Shown one piece after another: positions 58,387 through 64,000 of a stretch of DNA of 64,000 nt (within the stretch, counting starts at the first letter, position 1; the number at the start of each line of letters is the position of its first letter). The stretch spans positions 23,952,845-24,016,844 of the forward strand of contig NC_091323.1 of NCBI RefSeq assembly GCF_038502225.1. The letters are read 5' to 3'. This DNA comes from Cherax quadricarinatus (lineage: Eukaryota > Arthropoda > Malacostraca > Decapoda > Parastacidae). A program made the translations under genes and the position numbers. The notes under the pieces are model-generated. The model saw nothing but the letters and a program-made list of their open reading frames with translations. It did no database searches and had not been told where the DNA came from.

Positions 58387-58859
58387 CTTCACTGTTGACA
58401 GCTTGATCAAACAGGCTGTTGGTTCCTAATGCCTGTTAACCTACAATGCCATCAAAAAATGACTGCGCACTTGTTGCAGGAACTGTTCCCTTTTTTTTTC
58501 TTAAAATTTTAATTACTGTGCGGGAATATTTCTTGTATTTGGTTGTAAAAAAATGCATAATGTTACATTCCTGGGCCACGGATGTTGACTCAGCGTTTTC
58601 TAATAGTCTATAGCATCAATGTTTTTTACCAGGTCTATTCTGCATTTCCTTTCGTATCTCTCACGCTAGTAAGTTGTTATGGTAGTGTGCAGATTAGGGA
58701 CCTGACTCTCGAGTATCTTCCATATATATATATATATCTTCAGACATTTCTCTCTCTCTTGCCTGTTCCAGTGATTACATTTCAACTGAGTTTAGGAGTT
58801 CACATTAATTTAACTTTTTATTATATACAAGAAGAAAATGATCTCTATATTTTTCGTAT

Positions 58860-59175
58860 CTAAGGTTTCTCTACCTTGTAAAGAGCTGTAAGCATATAAC
58901 AATATTTTAGAAGTCAGAGCACGAGTAATTTGAGTAGAACCATTATTGGTATAATATGCTTTAAAACTTCTCATAATCCACCTCATCACTGTCCTGGTCA
59001 TTGTTGTATTTGTCTTGTGTTCTGAAAACGATAGGTTAATGGACATTATTATTCCTAGATCTTTCACAAGTTCCTTTCTTTCTGAGATGGTTTGCCTGTG
59101 TTTTGTAACCTATGCTCAGTGATAAACCTTTGTTCTTTCCACACGTAAACAGCTGATATTTGTAACCACTGAATG
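58860..59175 (-). mobile_element. LINE-B relic, thumb region
   Basis: Minus translation KDLGIIMSINLSFSEHKTNT, then RTVMRWIMRSFKAYYTN parallels DLAFKDHNNVSTSSARKMIG and WIMRTFKTWD in the copy at 14.6-15.1 kb. Upstream (59170-59100) QLFTCGKNKGLSLSIGYKT extends it. Broken by stops. Confidence 0.7.
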
Positions 59176-59281
59176 TATTAACCATACCACGGGCGGGGAT
59201 AGAACCCGCGATCAGAGTCTCAAAACTCCAGATCGTTAGCTGGTCCAGTGGCTAACGCGACGGTCTGGAGTTTTGAGACTG
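59176..59281. mobile_element. tRNA-like SINE head inserted, with inverted partial copy
   Basis: Minus strand 59240-59185: GGCTAAC..., GTTTTGAGACTCTGATCGCG and the B box GGGTTCTATCCC. Plus strand 59243-59280: GTCCAGTGGCTAACGCGACGG and TCTGGAGTTTTGAGACT, an inverted copy of the 5' half. It interrupts the LINE-B relic that continues at 59460. Confidence 0.6.
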
Positions 59282-59459
59282 AATATATTATTTTCCTCTG
59301 CCCGCTTAAACACTTTACTGATGTGTAGATAATATTTTTATCTGTATACTTTAAGAATAAGAAAGTGCCAGGATCATAATGTAGGCTTAATGAAATAAAA
59401 AAGTGCAGTACCATGAAACTTTTTTTTTGTTTACTACTCCACCGTGATCTGTATGTTAG

Positions 59460-59560
59460 AAATTTAAACATACGTACATTTTCCTACTGTTCATGTTATA
59501 CCTGTTGGCCTCATTTTATGAATTATCAGGCCATTGTCACAGTTGTCAAATGTGCTTTTT
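59460..59560 (-). mobile_element. LINE-B relic, RT motif A region
   Basis: Minus translation TFDNCDNGLIIHKMRPTGIT parallels KAFDKCDHDVIAHKMLDKGI in the longer LINE-B copy, in the correct order relative to the piece at 58860-59175. Confidence 0.65.
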
Positions 59561-60930
59561 AACTTGTTTTCTTCCAGTGTATTATCTTGTTCTCCAGCCT
59601 TACCTCGTTTTCCAACCTTAATTGTCCTCCAGACGTGTTTTACTGTTTTTCAGACTTTTTTTCTAGCCATACTGTATTTTATTTTTACCTTACTGTTCTC
59701 CAGACTTTCCTTCAGCCTTGATGTTCTTAATTAAGCCTTACTTTCTTGTTCTCCAGTTTTACCTTACTGTACTCCAGTCTTATCCTACTTATCGCCATAT
59801 TTAATTCAACCTTTACGCTTTATTTAACAATTCTCTTACCTTGATCATCTTTCACTTGTTGACCATCAGTCTCTGCTATAACGATTATAGATTATCACAC
59901 AAACACTTATGTATGACGGCCATCAATTGTTCTCTTTTAATAATTATAAGCGTTGCTCAGCAACGACACAGCAAGTAGTGTGACGGAGGCAGTGTTGAAC
60001 ACAGTATGGTGTCATGGTTACGACAACTATCAGAGTAGAGATCAGTGTGACAGGCAGGTTTAACAGAGCGTGGGGTATCGTGATGCCACTGTGTCAACAT
60101 GTCATGAAAACTGACCGTGACATAACATCAAATAATGGTACATATTTACTTATCCAAGGAGCTTTCAAAATATTAGTTTCATAACACTGAAATTTTTTGT
60201 CACTGTTGATTTATAAAAGAATAAACTAACAGCTACATAAAGCAAAAGTTTGCTTGGTAAGTAAGCATCATCGTCTAATTAGTATTGTTAATTTGATGAT
60301 TTATAATATCCAGCACATGAAACTCTTGCCGAAACACTTAAACTGTAAGATATGAACAACTATTTAGAAAGTATTTACTATTTACCGTCCACACCTAATA
60401 AATGATAAAGAATACAAAATATACGAAGAAATAAACACGATGTTTTAGCACCAACAAGAAGCCACAACTGTAAACTAAGAAAAAAGCCGTGCGAAAAGAG
60501 ATACTGGAAAGTTTTTCTTTGAAGATTGTTAGAACAATGGAAAGGGGTATAAGAGGAGGTAGTAAATGATGCAACCACTGGAAATTACAAAAAAAAAATG
60601 ACAAATTAAACACTGAAGAAAGAACACCACGTACATAACTGGGATGAAGTAACCACAAAGAGGTATTCACAGACTGGATAATTATCCTGTATTCACGCAT
60701 CTATCTCAAGTGCTGCCAGGTTTCTGTGTCATCATCGTGGTACAATGTTGTGCCGCCGCACATACATCATACAACTTTTTACTTACTGATCAGCAAGTCA
60801 TGGGAAACGCAGGACAGCGCAGAAGGTACAGTGAGAGCTTTATTCACATGTCACGGGTGACGGCCATAGAATCATTTCTAAATAATTTTGAGAGCATCAT
60901 AATAAAAAAAATTCATGTATTTGTCGAAAA
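59561..60930. other. AT-rich non-coding stretch
   Basis: A C/T-biased region (59570-59800) has repeated 'TCTCCAGNCTTACCTTACTGT' phrases. No domain-bearing frame. Confidence 0.5.
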
Positions 60931-60934
60931 CATG

Positions 60935-61190
60935 TAAAAACTACCCAGAGTGCTCGCCTCTTTGTCTCTAACTGGTAGCTTGTTCCACACATCTTCAACA
61001 CTGCTTTCAAACGGGGTTTTTCTAAATCCAAAATAATCTAATTTGAACCCAGTATTAGGTGTTCAATCTTTATTAGGTATTTTCAGAATTTTATTCGTTA
61101 TTCTCATTTGTACATTTCAATCCTATTTTTTCTAATCTACGTCTTTTAAGGGAATATAAGTTTAAAGTTCAAAGGCTATCTTGGAGGACC
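60935..61190 (-). mobile_element. LINE relic, ORF2 C-terminus
   Basis: Minus translation FESSVEDVWNKLPVRDKEAS followed by LGSF resembles the C-terminal NxWNxLPxxVVxA region of Jockey/CR1-type ORF2. Further upstream pieces are frameshifted. Confidence 0.5.
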
Positions 61191-61753
61191 ATAGCTTCCC
61201 CCGCATAATCTACATGAAACCTTAACAACTATTAGTATCGTCGTATAATCCCAGTGCTTCAGGAACTTATATTTCTTGATGTAAATCCAAGCAGTTAATC
61301 AGCCTTACTGTGTAGTCCGGCACTACATCAGCCTTATTGTGCACACTCTGGCACAACACCATATTTATTGCATAAACTTTAACACTACTCTCTTGATTTC
61401 AGATTCTTGTTACACAGGCTTCTCAATTAGTATGGTCAAGTACTATATTATTTAGATAATAGGTGCCGAGGTTATTTTCTTTCCACAAAACTAGGTCCTG
61501 TGACGTACGGTGAGAGTATTAGTCACGTGATGGAGCTCACTTCATCACGTCTCGTTGCTAAAAATTATTAATTTCCTTCAATGGGTAAGCAACAACTGTA
61601 CTGTCAGATACATAGGGTACTATACACTTTACGTATAAAGTGCAGTAACAGTGTAGAGAATCGTAGCTCTTCCTGGTGTTTAATGATCTTTCCATATTTT
61701 AAGGATTGTTTGTCGCCAAGTAATTATCTTGAAGTCCAAGATAATCTGATAAT
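61191..61753. other. No recognised gene
   Basis: AT-rich. CAGCCTTATTGTGCACACTC and CAGCCTTACTGTGTAGTCCG are neighbouring diverged repeats (61290-61345). Confidence 0.5.
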
Positions 61754-62110
61754 ACAGTAACCCCCTCACTTAACGTCGTCGACAGGTTCTTGGAAACTGC
61801 GACTTTAATTAACCTAACGACGTATAACAAAACCAATTTTACCACACCTCACTGTCCATCGTCAAACCTCTTTAAAACTTCTGGTTTTGTCACATTTTTT
61901 TTTTTTTTTTTTGTGGCCACAGACATCAGGGGTGCACAGGACAGCTTCACCACTCATTGCAACAAGGTTTAATCATGGAATAAGTGTTTGCAAAGCGAAA
62001 ATTGTAATGAGCACTTCCTACCTTGTTCAACAACAAGCAATAATAAATATGGCGGACTCCCTGAGCACGTTATAATGAAACTAATTTATTTGAGGACCTC
62101 CTGTAGTATT
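61754..62110. mobile_element. Possible pogo/Tigger-like DNA transposon end
   Basis: TACAGTAACCCCCTCACTTA (61754) followed by ACGTCGTCGACAGGTTCTTGG resembles Tigger-type termini (TA target, CAGTAA...CCTC.CTTAACG). I cannot find the matching inverted end, so this is one end or a coincidence. No transposase frame. Confidence 0.3.
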
Positions 62111-62572
62111 ATCTTTTTCTGATTATATCTCTCTTTGATTATTTCTGTATCTTGATTTACCTCCATCTCTCCATGATAACATTTATCTTTCTCTGATTGC
62201 CTTTATCGTTCTTCGGTTATCTTTTAATCTGTTGTTTACAATATTTCTCTAGTATCAGTATAAACGTTTCTACAAACCTTAAATTAATTAAGAATGGCAT
62301 GTGTGAATAAAAGGTAAATATACCAGTAAGTCAAGTGAATATAAGAGTATGAATAGAATAAAAATTTACACACATATTTACATAATTTGTCATTTACGTA
62401 AATCTGATACAAGCACCCACTAAAGTAGGGACAACGCTCAGTGCACCAAATCTATTAAAGAATCAACAGGTCAAAATTACAGGGACAAAATTAATAAGTA
62501 TTGTAATTTTGATCAAAAACAACAGAAAAGTAAAAAAATTTTACGACTTGTCAAATCAAAGAAGGAGCCTTA
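62111..62572. other. No recognised gene
   Basis: AT-rich, with TTTATCTTTCTCTGATTRYC phrases repeated near 62110-62230. Confidence 0.5.
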
Positions 62573-62817
62573 AACAATACACAAATAACTCGCAGATAGG
62601 AGAGAGGAGCTTACGACGACTTTTCTGTCCGACTTGGACCATTTAATATTTCTATCCTTACCCATCCTTCTTCCTTACTCATCTTACCAAAGCTCTGGTC
62701 ATAAGAAGAAGAAGGACCATTTACAAATTCACAGTGTGATTTTGTAAATGGTCCAAGTCGGACCGTAACGTCGTCGTAAGCTCCTCTCTCCTATGTGCGG
62801 GTTATTTGTGTATTGTT
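62573..62817. mobile_element. Nested inverted repeat (74-bp arms)
   Basis: Outer arms 62573-62646 and 62744-62817 (AACAATACACAAATAACTCG ... CGGGTTATTTGTGTATTGTT) are imperfect. A second perfect 14-bp pair, GGACCATTTACAAA / TTTGTAAATGGTCC (62714-62727 and 62741-62754), shares the right arm. GGTCCAAGTCGGACCGTAAC on the right arm resembles the hairpin-then-CGAAACGT signature. It lies about 220 bp upstream of the candidate exon 2. Confidence 0.8.
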
Positions 62818-63039
62818 CCAGTCACGATATTGTGCCTTTTTTGTTCTTTAAAAAGCCTTAAATAGAATACCTCAATACGACATATAAATTCCTCTTACGT
62901 ATTAAACTTCACGATATACCTGAATAAGATATGAAATGTATGTAATATTAATATGTATGAAACAGTGATACTGTGATTTTTGTTGCAGTGCACCTCAAAT
63001 ATGTTCACTTCTGATTATAATGAGTTATTTCTTCTACAG

Positions 63040-63090
63040 CTGAAGAAGACGTCGAGGGCAGCAGCAGACATGAGCTGCTACAGGATACAC
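63040..63090 (+). CDS. Candidate second coding exon, 51 bp, phase 1-1
   Basis: Preceded by a pyrimidine-rich acceptor (TTATTTCTTCTACAG) and followed by a strong donor (AC|GTGAGT). Joined to the phase-1 exon ending at 22486 it gives Ala, then EEDVEGSSRHELLQDT and one carried base. This acidic, hydrophilic stretch is what one expects just after signal-peptide cleavage. All three of acceptor, donor and open phase agree, but the exon is short and family support is lacking. It could belong to another gene. Confidence 0.45.
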
Positions 63091-63131
63091 GTGAGTATCT
63101 GCCAGATGAAGTAATCTGTACCTTGTATCTA

Positions 63132-63159
63132 TCACACACACACACACACACACACACAC
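63132..63159. repeat. (CA)n microsatellite
   Basis: About 14 CA units, 40 bp after the candidate exon's donor. Confidence 0.95.
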
Positions 63160-63250
63160 GATATGACTCTTGGAGCCGGGATAGAGTGGACTTAGTAGCG
63201 ACGTAATGTGATGACAAAAAAGCCTAACAACGATCCTAATCTTTTTGCAG

Positions 63251-63336
63251 TTTTCTATGAAGTATTTTTGTCTCATTTCACCGGATTTGCCAATCTTATT
63301 GAAGGCAAAGTGGATGATACTTATATACGCATATAA
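63251..63336 (+). CDS. Weak candidate third exon with stop
   Basis: The acceptor CCTAATCTTTTTGCAG precedes 28 codons that stay open in the phase left by the 63090 donor (LFYEVFLSHFTGFANLIEGK...), ending at TAA 63334-63336. AATAAA follows at 63487-63492. This would make a small secreted peptide. An open run of this length is not rare by chance, so this is only a possibility. Confidence 0.18.
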
Positions 63337-63834
63337 AAAAAACATACCTTCGGGTAACTGTTTTCTTAGGGGGGGGGAGAGGGAAAGGGAAAGGAGAGAA
63401 TATTCCCAGTGATCTAAAATTTCAAATGAATTTACATCTTAGAATTTTTTTGTATATTCAATTTTAAATGAAAAACCGAGATTGCAAATAAATTTTATAA
63501 AATTAAATTCAAAGAGGGAGTTTAAGTATAAATGTTTCCCTCTATTGCTAATCTCAAGCTTTTTTTTATGACATCTTCAAAGGAAACTTTAATTTAAGTA
63601 TATTAAAGATTACGTAACCCTAAAGGACCCAGTGTGTTTTAAAATCTCCCTTTACAATATTAGGAAAATTATCAACAAACTCTTTAACTTCCTTCAGGAG
63701 AGAACGTGATATATTCCCAGAAATCATTCATAATCAGCCAGGTTGTGGTGGTTATTGTTAGACTGCGAGCTACAAGCATCGTCAGTGAGAAGAGTGGTAG
63801 TTGTGAGATCTCTTTCGGCAAGTAAAACACAAGT
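63337..63834. other. No recognised gene
   Basis: G9 and GGGAAA runs near 63371-63395. AT-rich with AATAAA at 63487. Confidence 0.5.
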
Positions 63835-63957
63835 ATTTTCTGAGGTGGATCTTAGTCATACGATGACCCGAAAACTGGAGCTTCTCATCATATGACAGAG
63901 GCCTTCCGATGGCTTACCCGTCCACCCAATAAAAAAAAAATGAAAAAAAAAAAAAAG
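63835..63957 (-). repeat. Dispersed repeat, family R2, with A-runs
   Basis: Minus strand: GGGTGGACGGGTAAGCCATC, GAAGGCCTCTGTCATATGATG, then GGGTCATCGTATGACTAAG. The same order is seen at 55018. A-rich runs follow on the plus strand. Confidence 0.6.
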
Positions 63958-64000
63958 TGAAAGAAATCAACAATGACTTTCTGAAGTTCATAAGGAATGA

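Larger units (their letters stand above)
22487..63039 (+). other. Proposed first intron (about 40.5 kb)
   Basis: It would run from GTAAGT (22487) to a TTATTTCTTCTACAG acceptor (ending 63039). Phase agrees on both sides. It would hold the LINE-C insertion, the 400-bp arrays and all minisatellites from 23 to 62 kb. A competing acceptor (TTTTTGTTGCAG, ending 62988) would add a stop codon in phase 1. Other exons inside cannot be excluded, and the two exons could belong to different genes. Confidence 0.4.

Noticed and set aside
59183..59240. A true tRNA gene
   Set aside because: The B box is GGTTCTATCCC rather than GGTTCGANTCC, the 3' acceptor half does not pair with the 5' end, and an inverted partial copy lies beside it. 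A SINE head fits better.
62988..63039. Upstream alternative acceptor for exon 2
   Set aside because: Use of TTTTTGTTGCAG at 62988 would put a TGA in the phase-1 frame after eight codons.

Overview
The window looks like a repeat-rich arthropod nuclear genome, most likely a decapod crustacean (crayfish or similar). The grounds are very long dinucleotide microsatellites, several non-LTR retrotransposon families, a short SINE with an (ATA)n tail, hAT and tRNA-derived elements, an interstitial run of the arthropod telomere repeat TTAGG, and large intergenic or intronic spaces with almost no host coding sequence. Species-level assignment is inference; nothing here fixes it.

Layout. 0-22 kb: microsatellites; a 60-copy 20-bp minisatellite (4.4-5.6 kb); several copies of one CR1/Jockey-like LINE family (called LINE-A here) at 1.0, 7.1-7.8, 16.4-19.1, 19.35-20.0 and 20.0-20.5 kb; and a second family (LINE-B) at 14.4-15.8 kb. 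22.0-22.5 kb: the only convincing host gene start, a GC-richer 5' leader with two small upstream ORFs, an ATG, a signal peptide and a canonical GTAAGT donor. A phase-compatible small exon with good splice sites lies at 63.04-63.09 kb. If the two belong together, nearly everything between 22.5 and 63.0 kb is one intron of about 40.5 kb. 23-36 kb: SINEs and decayed LINE-A pieces, including a 350-codon open 3' fragment at 30.7-31.6 kb. 36.1-42.0 kb: a full-length, very young L1/Tx1-like element (LINE-C) on the minus strand, with ORF1 (RRM-like fold plus CCHC knuckle), ORF2 (endonuclease, RT and C-terminal CCHC) broken by one frameshift at a C9 run, a poly(A) tail, and a perfect 92-bp target-site duplication. 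42.04-46.05 kb: an array of near-identical 400-bp units, five and a half in one orientation followed by about four and a half in the other. 48.1-52.0 kb: three minisatellites (44, 52 and 23 bp). 52-64 kb: mostly AT-rich sequence with decayed LINE-B fragments, inverted tRNA-like SINE pairs, a polypurine tract and the candidate downstream exon(s).

The most unusual object is the mirror-image 400-bp array. Read on its minus-to-plus sense, each unit holds a TATA box, an initiator-like site, a hairpin embedded in a CTGAAGA...GAAA hammerhead-like core, and an AATAAA signal. Diverged relatives carrying the same end motif occur elsewhere in the window. A Penelope/retrozyme-like origin is suggested as a hypothesis, not shown. 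Most of the genes here work for themselves: the only autonomous machinery visible is that of the LINEs, while SINEs and short inverted repeats are non-autonomous.
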